Shown: piece by piece, positions 48,278 to 57,265 of the stretch
Layout of the letters: every line of letters starts with the position of its first letter
How positions within the stretch are numbered: the stretch's first letter is position 1
NCBI GenBank assembly: GCA_051859505.1
Contig: JBHYFN010000020.1
Coordinates: 1 to 64,000 of the forward strand
Source of the DNA: JAFIEN01 sp051859505
GTDB lineage: Bacteria; Pseudomonadota; Alphaproteobacteria; Rhodobacterales; Rhodobacteraceae
Length of the DNA stretch: 64,000 nucleotides
Direction: 5' to 3'
The notes under the pieces: model-generated
What the model saw: the letters and a program-made list of their open reading frames with translations, nothing else
Databases searched by the model: none
Told to the model about the DNA's origin: nothing
Program-made: the position numbers and the translations under genes

Positions 48278-48835
48278 ATGGCCGAACCGAAGACCGAACC
48301 CAAGTCGCTTGAAGAACTTGCTGCCGAAGGCGATGAGGCGATGGAGGCCGAGGCTCTGGAGATCCTTGATGAACTCGATGCCGTGAAGGCAGAGCGGGAC
48401 GAGTTCAAGGACAAGTTCATGCGCGCCCTTGCGGATGCCGAAAACACCCGCAAGCGCGCCGATCGGGACCGCCGCGAGGCCGAACATTACGGCGCGACCC
48501 GGCTGGCCCGTGATCTGCTGCCGGTTTACGACAATCTCCGTCGCGCGCTCGATACCGCCACGGACGAGCAGAAAGAGATTTCCGCCGCCCTGCTTGAAGG
48601 CGTCGATCTGACGATGCGCGAGCTGACCAATGTGTTCAAGAAACACGGTATCACGCCGATCTCGCCTCAGGTCGGCGACAGGTTCGATCCGGCGCTGCAT
48701 CAGGCCATGTTCGAGGCGCCGGTGCCCGGAACCAGGGCGGGCGATCTGATCCAGGTCATGACCGAGGGCTTCTTCCTGCATGACCGGCTGCTGCGCCCCG
48801 CGCAGGTCGGCGTGTCTTCGACGCCGGCCGGTTAG
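48278..48835 (+). CDS. grpE: GrpE nucleotide-exchange factor
   Basis: The 185-residue protein has the long N-terminal coiled-coil (EALEILDELDAVKAERDEFKDKFMRALADAENTRKRADRD) and the C-terminal beta domain (GVDLTMRELTNVFKKHGI.., DRFDPALHQAMFEAP). It drives ADP release from DnaK. It follows hrcA in the same operon. Confidence 0.97.
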   Translation: MAEPKTEPKSLEELAAEGDEAMEAEALEILDELDAVKAERDEFKDKFMRALADAENTRKRADRDRREAEHYGATRLARDLLPVYDNLRRALDTATDEQKEISAALLEGVDLTMRELTNVFKKHGITPISPQVGDRFDPALHQAMFEAPVPGTRAGDLIQVMTEGFFLHDRLLRPAQVGVSSTPAG

Positions 48836-48866
48836 GCCGGTTCGTTCCGGCAGGAGACCTAACGCC

Positions 48867-51500
48867 TCAGTCGATCAGGGATCTAAGCTCATAGATCAGC
48901 GCCAGGGCTTCCCTTGGCGCAAGATCGTCGGGATGGATGGTCCGCAGCCGCTCTTCAAGCGCTGAAACCGACGGGCGCGCGGGTGCGGGGGCCGGTGGCG
49001 TTGCCGCAAAGAGGGGAAGGTCGTCGATCAGCGCCTCCTTGCGGCCGCCGCTTTCCCGCTCTCCCTTCTCGAGCGCATCCAGCACGACCCGTGCCCGTTC
49101 CACCACGGTGGCGGGCAGCCCGGCCAACCGCGCCACATGCACCCCATAGGACCGGTCGGCCGTGCCCGGCCGCACCTCGTGCAGGAAGATCACCTCGCCG
49201 TTCCACTCCTTCACGGAAACGGTCGCGTTTTCGACCCCGTCAAGCTTTTGCGCGAGCGAGGCGAGCTCGTGATAATGGGTGGCAAAGATCGCGCGGCATC
49301 GGTTCACGGCCTCAAGATGTTCCAGCGTGGCCCAGGCGATCGACAGCCCGTCATAGGTCGAGGTGCCGCGGCCGATCTCGTCAAGGATCACGAGCGCCCG
49401 GTCATCGGCCTGATTCAGGATTGCGGCCGTCTCGACCATCTCGATCATGAAGGTCGACCTGCCCCGCGCCAGATCGTCCGAGGCGCCCACCCTGCTGAAG
49501 ACCTGGCTCACGATGCCGATCCGGGCGGATTGCGCCGGAACCCAGGAACCCATCTGCGCCAGTATGGCGATCAGGGCGTTCTGCCGCAGGAAGGTGGACT
49601 TGCCCGCCATGTTCGGCCCGGTCAGAAGCCAGATCCCCGCGCCGCTCAGATCACAATCATTGGCAACGAAAGGCGCGCCCTCGCGGCGCAGGGCCGTTTC
49701 GACGACGGGATGCCGCCCGCCCTCGATCCGGAAATCCCGCGACTCGTCCACGACCGGCCGGCACCAGTTCTCGGACCGGGCAAGATCGGCAAGAGCGGTC
49801 GACAGATCGAACTCCGCCAAGGCCGAGGTCAGCGCGCCCAGCGCGTCGGATCTGTCGAGAATAGCCTCTTTCAGGCTAAAATAGAGTCTCTTTTCGATCT
49901 CGATCGCCTGCCCGCCGGCGTTCAGGATGCGCGTCTCGAGCGTGCTGAGTTCGACCGTCGTGAACCTGACCTGGTTCGCGGTTGTCTGCCGGTGAATGAA
50001 GGTGTCCGACAAGGGCGGCGACATCATCTTGTCGGCATGGGTGTCCGTCGTCTCGATGAAATAGCCCAGGACGTTGTTGTGCTTGATCTTCAGGCTCTGG
50101 ATCCCGGTGGTCCGGACGAAATCCGCCTGCATCCCCGCGATCAGGCCCCGCCCTTCGTCGCGAAGCTGTCGAAGCTCATCAAGCTCGGGATCATGGCCTG
50201 CGGCAATGAACCCCCCGTCCCGCACCAGAAGGGGCGGCTCTGCGATCAGAGCCTGATCCAGCAGATCGTGCAGTTCCTCATGCCCCACCAGATCCTGCAC
50301 AAGGCCGCGCAGCATCTCGGGCAGTTCGACCGTGTCACACAGGGCTGCGATCCTGCCCGCAACCTCGATCGTGTTGCGGATCGCCGCCATGTCGCGGGGG
50401 CCGCCCCGGTCAAGCGCCAGCCGCGACAGCGCGCGGTCAAGGTCATGGGCGCCGCGCAGGGCATCCCGGATGCCTTCGGCCAGCCGGATAGTCTCGACCA
50501 TTCCGGTGACGGCCGACTGGCGGGCATGGATGATCGCCGCCGCGCAGGAGGGCGAGGAAAGCCGCCGCTCCAGCAAACGCGCACCGGCGGCCGTGACCGT
50601 CCTGTCGATGGTGGAAAGAAGGGAACCGGCCCGCCCGCCGCCGGTCGCATGGGTCAGCTCGAGCGAGCGTCGCGTCGGGCCGTCGATCTGCATCGCACTG
50701 GTGACAGCCTCGCGCGTGGGGGGGCGCAGAAGGGGAAGCTTTCCCTTCTGCGTGATCTCGAGATAGTCGACAAGGGCCCCCATCGCGGCGACTTCGGGTC
50801 GGGTGAAGCTGCCAAAGCCGTCAAGCGACTCGACAGTGTAGAGCCCGCAAAGGCGCCGCTCGGCACTCGTGCTGTCAAAGGATCCGCGCGACAGGGCCGT
50901 CACCTGCCCGCCGGAATCAGACACTGATCCAGCGTAAACCGCCTCGTTCGCCTCTGAGAGGAGAACCTCGCTCGGCGTCAGTCTGGCAAGTTCCGGCCCA
51001 AGCCGAACGGGCGGACATTCCATCACCGAAAAGGCCCCGGTCGAGATATCGACCCAGGCCAGCGCCCCCGCGCCCCGGACCTCGGCGAAGGCCGCCAGAT
51101 AGTTGTGCCGGCGCGCATCAAGCAGCGCGTCTTCGGTCAATGTGCCGGGCGTGACAAGGCGGACGACCTCGCGCCGCACCACGGCCTTGGACCCGCGTTT
51201 GCGCGCCTCTGCCGGATCCTCCATCTGCTCGGCAATGGCGACGCGAAAGCCCTTGCGGATCAGGGTCAGAAGATAGCCTTCGGCACTGTGGACGGGCACG
51301 CCGCACATGGCGATATCCTCGCCCAGGTGCTTACCGCGTTTGGTCAGCGCGATATCAAGCGCTTCGGCCGCCGCGACGGCATCGTCGAAGAACATCTCGT
51401 AGAAGTCGCCCATCCGATAGAACAGCAGCGCATCGGGATGGCCCGCCTTGATTTCAAGGTACTGGGCCATCATCGGCGTGACGGCATCGCCTGCGACCAT
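48867..51500 (-). CDS. mutS: DNA mismatch repair protein MutS
   Basis: The 877-residue protein has the mismatch-binding FYRMGDFYEMFFDDA, the later connector and lever domains, and the ATPase core with Walker A LTGPNMAGKSTFLRQ, DEIGRGTSTYDGLSIAW and the ATHYHEL signature. ATG 51500 follows a GGGGG site. It is convergent with grpE. Confidence 0.97.
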   Translation of the reverse strand: MVAGDAVTPMMAQYLEIKAGHPDALLFYRMGDFYEMFFDDAVAAAEALDIALTKRGKHLGEDIAMCGVPVHSAEGYLLTLIRKGFRVAIAEQMEDPAEARKRGSKAVVRREVVRLVTPGTLTEDALLDARRHNYLAAFAEVRGAGALAWVDISTGAFSVMECPPVRLGPELARLTPSEVLLSEANEAVYAGSVSDSGGQVTALSRGSFDSTSAERRLCGLYTVESLDGFGSFTRPEVAAMGALVDYLEITQKGKLPLLRPPTREAVTSAMQIDGPTRRSLELTHATGGGRAGSLLSTIDRTVTAAGARLLERRLSSPSCAAAIIHARQSAVTGMVETIRLAEGIRDALRGAHDLDRALSRLALDRGGPRDMAAIRNTIEVAGRIAALCDTVELPEMLRGLVQDLVGHEELHDLLDQALIAEPPLLVRDGGFIAAGHDPELDELRQLRDEGRGLIAGMQADFVRTTGIQSLKIKHNNVLGYFIETTDTHADKMMSPPLSDTFIHRQTTANQVRFTTVELSTLETRILNAGGQAIEIEKRLYFSLKEAILDRSDALGALTSALAEFDLSTALADLARSENWCRPVVDESRDFRIEGGRHPVVETALRREGAPFVANDCDLSGAGIWLLTGPNMAGKSTFLRQNALIAILAQMGSWVPAQSARIGIVSQVFSRVGASDDLARGRSTFMIEMVETAAILNQADDRALVILDEIGRGTSTYDGLSIAWATLEHLEAVNRCRAIFATHYHELASLAQKLDGVENATVSVKEWNGEVIFLHEVRPGTADRSYGVHVARLAGLPATVVERARVVLDALEKGERESGGRKEALIDDLPLFAATPPAPAPARPSVSALEERLRTIHPDDLAPREALALIYELRSLID

Positions 51501-51569
51501 GCATCCCCCCGGACTGTGCCGGGCCACACTAGCCAGCACCCCCGAGGGGCGAAAGGTGTAAAGACCGCC

Positions 51570-52196
51570 TCAGTTCGCGAATGGCGCAGCAGCACCCCAG
51601 AGCGCGCGCACACGCGCGTCGCGGCCGCAGGCCTCGCGATAAAGCTCATAGGCCACCGATTGCCGTCGGGGGCCGAAGCGGGTCAGAACGAAGTCGGACC
51701 CCTTGTAATAATCCTGGTGATAGTCTTCGGCACGGTAGAAGGGCCCGAGCGAAAGGATGGGCGTCACGATGGCTTGCCCAAGGGCGGCCTGCGCATCGGC
51801 GATGGCCAGTTCCGCAGTCTGCCGCTGTGCGGGATCCGCGGCAAAGATCGCCGTCCTGTAGCTTTCGCCCCGGTCACAGAACTGCCCGCCGGGATCGGTC
51901 GGATCGACGGATCTCAGGAACATGTAGAGGATCGTATCAAGGGTGATGCGATCCGCGTCGAAAAGGATCTCGACCGCTTCGTAATGGCCGGTTCCGCCGG
52001 CTGTCACCTGATCATAGGTCGGATTGGGGACCGTGCCGCCGGTATAGCCCGAGATCACCTCGATCACGCCGGGCACCTTCTCGAAATCCGCCTCGACGCA
52101 CCAGAAACAGCCGCCCGCGACCGTGACCGTCTGCACGTCCTGTGCAGCAACGGTCATGGGCCAGAAAGCGATGATGGCGGTGAGGAGCTTCTTCAT
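51570..52196 (-). CDS. msrA: Secreted peptide methionine sulfoxide reductase MsrA
   Basis: The 208-residue protein has a signal peptide (MKKLLTAIIAFWPMTVAAQD) and the MsrA active site GGCFWCVEADF, plus the GYTGG and GTGHYEAVE segments and late DYHQDYY. It repairs methionine-S-sulfoxide, here in the periplasm. It has no attached MsrB domain. Confidence 0.93.
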   Translation of the reverse strand: MKKLLTAIIAFWPMTVAAQDVQTVTVAGGCFWCVEADFEKVPGVIEVISGYTGGTVPNPTYDQVTAGGTGHYEAVEILFDADRITLDTILYMFLRSVDPTDPGGQFCDRGESYRTAIFAADPAQRQTAELAIADAQAALGQAIVTPILSLGPFYRAEDYHQDYYKGSDFVLTRFGPRRQSVAYELYREACGRDARVRALWGAAAPFAN

Positions 52197-52294
52197 TTCG
52201 CCCGTTCCTTCCGTGGTTCACCCTCATTACGCAGGATGCGGGGAGGGTGGACCAGCCGGAGGATGCCCCGATCACGCGGCTTTGACCCGAAGGA

Positions 52295-52906
52295 TCACCG
52301 CAGCTCGGCTGGCGCCGTGCCCGTCATGCTGTCACGCTGCGAGAAATCGACAAGCCAATCCGACAGCCAGTCATTCCCCGCCCGCCAGTTCCGGGCATCG
52401 TGACGGAAATCCAGATAGGCCAGCGCGCAGGCGGTGGCGATCTGCGCCATGTTCAGCCGATCCCCAAGGGGGGCGCGCCAGTCGTGGTTCATTGCCGAAA
52501 CGGCGCGTGCGATCTTGGCCCAATGCGCGTCCAGCCATTCGGGCGATTGCTGTTCGGGGCTGCGGAAACGACCCTCGTAAGTCAGGATCAGCGCCGAATC
52601 GAGGATGCCTTCGGCCGTCGCCTCGAGGGTGAGAACCTCCCAGAGCTTGTCTTCGGGGTAAAGCGCCCCGCCCGCGCGGGCATCGAGGAACCGGGTGATG
52701 ACCCGGCTGTCGAAGAGCGCGGGGCCTCCGTTGCGGATCAGGGCGGGGATGCGGCCGGTGGGGTTGGCGGCAAGGACGGCCGGGTCGCTGGCGAGGGGCG
52801 AGGTGGTGACGCTGACCTCCTCGACCGCGCCCAGCTGGCCGGTTTCACGCAGAAGCACGCGGACCTTGCGGGCATAGGGCGAGAGGGGGGACATCAGGAG
52901 TTGCAT
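52295..52906 (-). CDS. Glutathione S-transferase-family protein
   Basis: The 203-residue protein begins QLLMSPLSPYARKVRVLL, the thioredoxin-fold N-terminal domain of GSTs with the SPYAR motif, then the NPTGRIPAL cis-Pro loop and DSRVITRFLD, followed by an all-helical C-terminal domain. The active residue is the Ser in SPYARK by position. The substrate is unknown. ATG 52906 is within the 52975 frame and fits the family start. Confidence 0.88.
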   Translation of the reverse strand: MQLLMSPLSPYARKVRVLLRETGQLGAVEEVSVTTSPLASDPAVLAANPTGRIPALIRNGGPALFDSRVITRFLDARAGGALYPEDKLWEVLTLEATAEGILDSALILTYEGRFRSPEQQSPEWLDAHWAKIARAVSAMNHDWRAPLGDRLNMAQIATACALAYLDFRHDARNWRAGNDWLSDWLVDFSQRDSMTGTAPAELR

Positions 52907-52975
52907 GGTTGGGTTCCCTCTCTGGGCGGATGATGTGGGGTGGACATGGGTGTTTGAGGTGAGAGGTTGCCGCAC

Positions 52976-54235
52976 TCAGGCCAGAAGAGCCGTGTCGGTC
53001 TGCCCGGTGACTGTGGCGGTGACGATCTGGCCCTCGGGCTGGTCACTGCTGAACCGCACCTCGGTGAATTGTTCGGTTCTGCCCATCCGGGGCGATTCCA
53101 TCAGGATACGGTGAGTCCGGCCGACCTGTGCGGCAAGGTGGCGGGCGACCTGCGCCGCGCCCGCCGCGCGCAGGCGGGCGGCGCGGTCGCGGATCGTGGC
53201 ACCGCCCACCTGCGGCATCCGGGCGGCGGGGGTGCCTGCCCGGGGCGAATAGGGAAAGACATGCAGCCAGGTCAGATCGCAGTCGGTCACAAGGGCGAGG
53301 CTGTCTTCGAACATCGCCTCGGTCTCGGTCGGGAAGCCTGCGATGATATCGGCGCCGAAGGTCATCTCGGGGCGCAGGCGCAGCGCCTCTTCGCAAAAGC
53401 GGATTGCGTCGTCGCGCAGGTGGCGGCGCTTCATGCGTTTCAGGATCAGGTCACTGCCGGCTTGCAGGCTCAGGTGCAGATGCGGCATCAGGCGCGGCTC
53501 GGTGGCGATGGCCTGCATCAGCGCGTCATCCGCCTCGATCGAATCGATGCTGCTGATCCGCAGGCGGGGCAGGCCGGGGACCAGCCGCAGGATGCGCAGC
53601 ACCAGATCGCCAAGGCGCGGCGCGCCCGGCAGATCGGCGCCCCATGAGGTGAGGTCAACGCCGGTCAGCACGACCTCGTTATAGCCGCGATCGACCAGCC
53701 GGGTGATCTGATCGACCACCACGCCGGCGGGGACGGAGCGGGAATTGCCGCGCCCGTAGGGGATGATGCAGAAGGTGCAGCGGTGGTCGCAGCCGTTCTG
53801 CACCTGCACATAGGCGCGTGACCTTGTGCCGAAACCGTCGATCAGGTGGCCCGCCGTCTCGGTCACCGACATGATGTCGTCGACCTGCACGGGCTCCGTC
53901 TCTCCGATCAGGTCGGGGGTCAGGCGGGTCCAGGTGGCGGGGTCCATCTTCTCGGTATTGCCGATGACAAGATCGACCTCGGGCATGGCGGCAAAGGTCT
54001 GCGGTTCGGTCTGGGCGGCGCAGCCGGTGACGACGATCTTGGCCGCAGGATGCGCGCGGCGGAGGCGGCGGATCTCTTGCCGGGCCTTGCGGACGGCCTC
54101 GGCCGTCACCGCGCAGGTGTTGACCACGACCGCGTCCGAGACGCCGGCGCGGGTGGCCAGATCCTTCATCGCCTCGGTCTCATAGGCGTTGAGGCGGCAG
54201 CCCAGCGTGGCAAAGACGGGGGCGCGGCGGTCCAT
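52976..54235 (-). CDS. mtaB: tRNA (N6-threonylcarbamoyladenosine(37)) methylthiotransferase MtaB
   Basis: The 419-residue protein has an N-terminal UPF0004 domain with cysteines (TLGCRLNAYE, NTCAVTAEA, TGCAAQ) for one Fe-S cluster, the radical SAM motif CDHRCTFC, and a TRAM-like end. It adds methylthio to t6A37, using the product of the TsaD/TsaE pathway. Its start overlaps the dapF stop. Confidence 0.95.
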   Translation of the reverse strand: MDRRAPVFATLGCRLNAYETEAMKDLATRAGVSDAVVVNTCAVTAEAVRKARQEIRRLRRAHPAAKIVVTGCAAQTEPQTFAAMPEVDLVIGNTEKMDPATWTRLTPDLIGETEPVQVDDIMSVTETAGHLIDGFGTRSRAYVQVQNGCDHRCTFCIIPYGRGNSRSVPAGVVVDQITRLVDRGYNEVVLTGVDLTSWGADLPGAPRLGDLVLRILRLVPGLPRLRISSIDSIEADDALMQAIATEPRLMPHLHLSLQAGSDLILKRMKRRHLRDDAIRFCEEALRLRPEMTFGADIIAGFPTETEAMFEDSLALVTDCDLTWLHVFPYSPRAGTPAARMPQVGGATIRDRAARLRAAGAAQVARHLAAQVGRTHRILMESPRMGRTEQFTEVRFSSDQPEGQIVTATVTGQTDTALLA

Positions 54236-55086
54236 CAGAGCGCGTCCAGGAATTGCGCCGTGAGGACGCCGTCAAAGACATGCATCGTGGGCCCGGTCAT
54301 CCAGACGCCATCGTCGCGCCAGGCGACCTCGATCTCGCCGCCGTCAAGGATCACGGTGACGATGTTGCCCGTCAGCCCCCGCCGCGCGGCGGCCACCGCC
54401 ACCGCACAGGAGGATGAGCCCGAGGCCAGCGTGATCCCCGTGCCGCGTTCCCAGACGCGCATCCGCAGGTGGGTAGGGTCAATGACCTGCACGACCTGCA
54501 CATTGGTGCGCTCGGGAAACAGCGGGTGGTGTTCATGCGCCGCACCAAAGGCGGCAAGGTCCACCGCAATCACATCGGGCACGAAAAAGGTGCAATGCGG
54601 ATTGCCCATCGAGGTGGCGACGGGGTCTCCGGGTATGGGCAGGTGGAGCGTTTCCACCGCTTCGGCCAACGGAATCTCGGCCCAGTCGGTGCGGGGGTGG
54701 CCCATGTTGACCGAGGTGAGGCCGTTTCCTGCGTCGATTGCATGCAGGATGCCCCGGTCGGTCGTGATGCGCAGGGTCCTGGCCCCTGTCCGGTCCATGT
54801 CGTGGCGGGCAATACAGCGCGTCGCATTCCCGCAGGCCGCCGAGGGCGAGCCATCGGCATTCCAGAAGGTCAGGTGCAGGTCACTGTCGGGCCCGTCGCT
54901 GTCAGGCCGGTCACTGATCACGGCCAGCTGATCGAACCCCACGCCGCGGTTCCGGTCGGCCAAGGCTGCGACAAGCGCAGGCGTCACGCGCGAGGCCGCC
55001 GCCCCGCGTTCGTCGATCACGACGAAATCGTTGCCAAGCCCGTGCATCTTGAGGAAGGGCAGGCCAATGTCCGGACCTTTGTGCAT
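54235..55086 (-). CDS. dapF: Diaminopimelate epimerase DapF, with Ser at the second catalytic position
   Basis: The 283-residue protein has KMHGLGNDFVVIDER, the first catalytic Cys85 in SAACGNATRC, GNPHCTFFV and WERGTGITL. The following ACGTG motif, which normally carries the second catalytic Cys, reads ASGSSSC here, so Ser222 replaces Cys. The codon is TCG, not a frameshift. DapF makes meso-diaminopimelate from the LL form for lysine and peptidoglycan. The function may still hold, or the protein may be a relative of the epimerase family. Confidence 0.85.
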   Translation of the reverse strand: MHKGPDIGLPFLKMHGLGNDFVVIDERGAAASRVTPALVAALADRNRGVGFDQLAVISDRPDSDGPDSDLHLTFWNADGSPSAACGNATRCIARHDMDRTGARTLRITTDRGILHAIDAGNGLTSVNMGHPRTDWAEIPLAEAVETLHLPIPGDPVATSMGNPHCTFFVPDVIAVDLAAFGAAHEHHPLFPERTNVQVVQVIDPTHLRMRVWERGTGITLASGSSSCAVAVAAARRGLTGNIVTVILDGGEIEVAWRDDGVWMTGPTMHVFDGVLTAQFLDAL

Positions 55087-55174
55087 GGGCGCCTCATAGG
55101 GCAGGACGCCTTTCAAATCCAGCCCCGCCTTGGCGGGGCGTTCTGCCCCGTTCCTGCCCGAGTCTCTTCCTGAT

Positions 55175-57265
55175 ATGGCCGGTTTTGCGCATAGGATGGC
55201 GCGACGCGAAAAGAGCAGGTTCACCATCGCCAGCGGATTTACGACCTTGCGGGACGGTTCCGCACATCTGCCCTATCGACCCGAGATCGATGGTCTCAGG
55301 GCGGTCGCGGTGCTGTCGGTGCTGCTCTATCACTTTGGCGTGCCGGGGATTTCCGGTGGCTTTGTCGGTGTCGACATCTTCTTTGTCCTGTCGGGCTATC
55401 TGATCGGCGGGCTGCTTTGGGCGGAACTGGATGCGACCGGGCGGATCGCCCTGGGTCGGTTCTATCTGCGCCGCGTGCGCAGGCTGGCGCCGGCCTTCTT
55501 TGCGATGGCCCTCGTGACCGCCTTTTTCGCCTATCTGATCCTCCTGCCCTTCGAGCTTCGGGAATTCGGGAAAGAGCTGATCGCCGCCACCGTCTGGCTT
55601 TCGAATGTGCTCTATTACCAAAGCGCGGGCTATTTCGACATCGCCGCCGAGAACCGCGTTCTGCTGCATACCTGGTCCTTGTCGGTCGAAGAGCAGTTCT
55701 ACATCGCCCTGCCCCTCATGATCCTGCTTCTGCGGTTCAGCCGCGTGACGCTGATCCTGGCGCTGATCCTTGGCTGGGCGGCGTCGCTGGCCGCCTGCAT
55801 CTGGCTCACACCCGTCAGCCCGAATGCGACATTCTACCTTTTCCCCTTCCGCGCCTGGGAGCTTTTGTCCGGCGTGCTTCTGGCCATCCTTCTGCGCAAG
55901 CGGGCGCTTCCGGCATGGTCGTGGATGTCATGGGTCGGGGTGGTGGTGATCCTTGGCTCGGTCCTGTTCATTCAGCCCGGCCCCGCCTTTCCCGGCTGGC
56001 AGGCGGTGTTTCCGGTGCTGGGGACGGTTCTGCTGCTTGCCAACGGGCAGGACGACAACGCCGTGAACCGCCTTCTGGGGATGAGGGCGCCGGTCTTTGT
56101 CGGGCTGATTTCCTATTCGCTGTACCTCTGGCACTGGCCGGTGCTGGTCCTGTCGCAATACTGGCGCGGTGGCTATGCTGGCTGGGCCGAGGTCTTGGGC
56201 TGGATGGCCCTGTCCTTTGTGCTTGCCGTTCTGTCCTGGCGCTTTGTGGAACGGCCCGTCCGCCAAAGCGGGCGTGTCGCGTCGCGCCCGCTGGTTTTCG
56301 GGGCGCTGGGCGCGGGGGCTGTGGCGATCGGCCTCGGGGGCGTTGCCTTTGTCGGGCAGGGCCTGCCCCAAAGGTTCGGGCCAGAGCCGCGCGCGCATAT
56401 CGCGGCCTCGGCCGGGTTCCTGCAGGACTGGAGCCGCTGTTCCGTACCCGCCACGGGTCCGCTGGCCGGGATCGAGGTCTGTGGCATCGGCCCGGAAGGC
56501 CCGCCCCGCGTTCTGATCTGGGGCGACAGCCATCTTCGGGCGTTGATGGACGGCCTTTCCCTTGCCGCTGCCGAGGAAGAGGTGCCGGGCCTCATCATCT
56601 GGCATGCCGGCTGCCCGCCGCTTTTCGGCCTGACCAAGCGCGAAAGTGCTGCAACGCCGGCACAGGACGCGGCCTGCCTTGCGGCGACCGAAGTGCTGCG
56701 CAAGGGACTGCCCCAGCTTGAAACGCTTGAGGATGTGGTGCTGGTGGCCCGCTGGGCCTATTACGCGGAAGGTGCGGGGATCGGGCGGGATGCGCATAAT
56801 ACGATCACGCTGAGCGCGGCGCCCGGATCGGGGATCGAAGCCCGGACACAGGCCGACCTCCACGCTACCGCCCTCGCGCTGACGGTCAAGGAAATCGGGC
56901 AGAGCGTCCCCCGGGTGCATCTGTTCCGGCAGGTGCCCGAGATACCAGAGTACGATTCGCGCAGTGTCGCCCTTGCTCTGGCGCATGGGCATCTTTCCGC
57001 GGCAGAGGTCGAACCGCTGCTATCGGTCGAGCCTGAGGCGCTTGCCCTTCGCGTGGCAGCGGCAGAGGCGCCTATCCTGCAGGCCGTGACGGATGGGACG
57101 GTCCGGCTGATCGACCCCTGGCCAGAGCTGTGCGCCGGGGCCTGCGGCGTGATGCAGGACGGCGCCTCGCTTTATTTCGACAACAATCACCTCACGAATG
57201 ACGGCGCGCTTGCACTGCGCCATCTGTTCCGACCGGCGCTAATCGGGGGTCGGGATGGGCCGTGA
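55175..57265 (+). CDS. AT3-SGNH membrane acyltransferase (O-antigen/exopolysaccharide acetylase-like)
   Basis: This is an about 696-residue fusion of an Acyl_transf_3 membrane domain (YRPEIDGLRAVAVLSVLLYHFG, FVGVDIFFVLSGYLI, SLSVEEQFYIALPL) with ten or so membrane helices and a C-terminal SGNH domain. The SGNH domain has WGDSHLRALMDGL and the catalytic block near DNNHLTNDGA. Such enzymes O-acetylate surface polysaccharides. The start is uncertain (55175 or 55196). It is divergent from dapF and begins the polysaccharide locus. Confidence 0.9.
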   Translation: MAGFAHRMARREKSRFTIASGFTTLRDGSAHLPYRPEIDGLRAVAVLSVLLYHFGVPGISGGFVGVDIFFVLSGYLIGGLLWAELDATGRIALGRFYLRRVRRLAPAFFAMALVTAFFAYLILLPFELREFGKELIAATVWLSNVLYYQSAGYFDIAAENRVLLHTWSLSVEEQFYIALPLMILLLRFSRVTLILALILGWAASLAACIWLTPVSPNATFYLFPFRAWELLSGVLLAILLRKRALPAWSWMSWVGVVVILGSVLFIQPGPAFPGWQAVFPVLGTVLLLANGQDDNAVNRLLGMRAPVFVGLISYSLYLWHWPVLVLSQYWRGGYAGWAEVLGWMALSFVLAVLSWRFVERPVRQSGRVASRPLVFGALGAGAVAIGLGGVAFVGQGLPQRFGPEPRAHIAASAGFLQDWSRCSVPATGPLAGIEVCGIGPEGPPRVLIWGDSHLRALMDGLSLAAAEEEVPGLIIWHAGCPPLFGLTKRESAATPAQDAACLAATEVLRKGLPQLETLEDVVLVARWAYYAEGAGIGRDAHNTITLSAAPGSGIEARTQADLHATALALTVKEIGQSVPRVHLFRQVPEIPEYDSRSVALALAHGHLSAAEVEPLLSVEPEALALRVAAAEAPILQAVTDGTVRLIDPWPELCAGACGVMQDGASLYFDNNHLTNDGALALRHLFRPALIGGRDGP

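Noticed and set aside
48914..49450. Plus-strand open frames antisense to mutS
   Set aside because: They have Arg/Pro/Ser bias typical of antisense frames in GC-rich genes.
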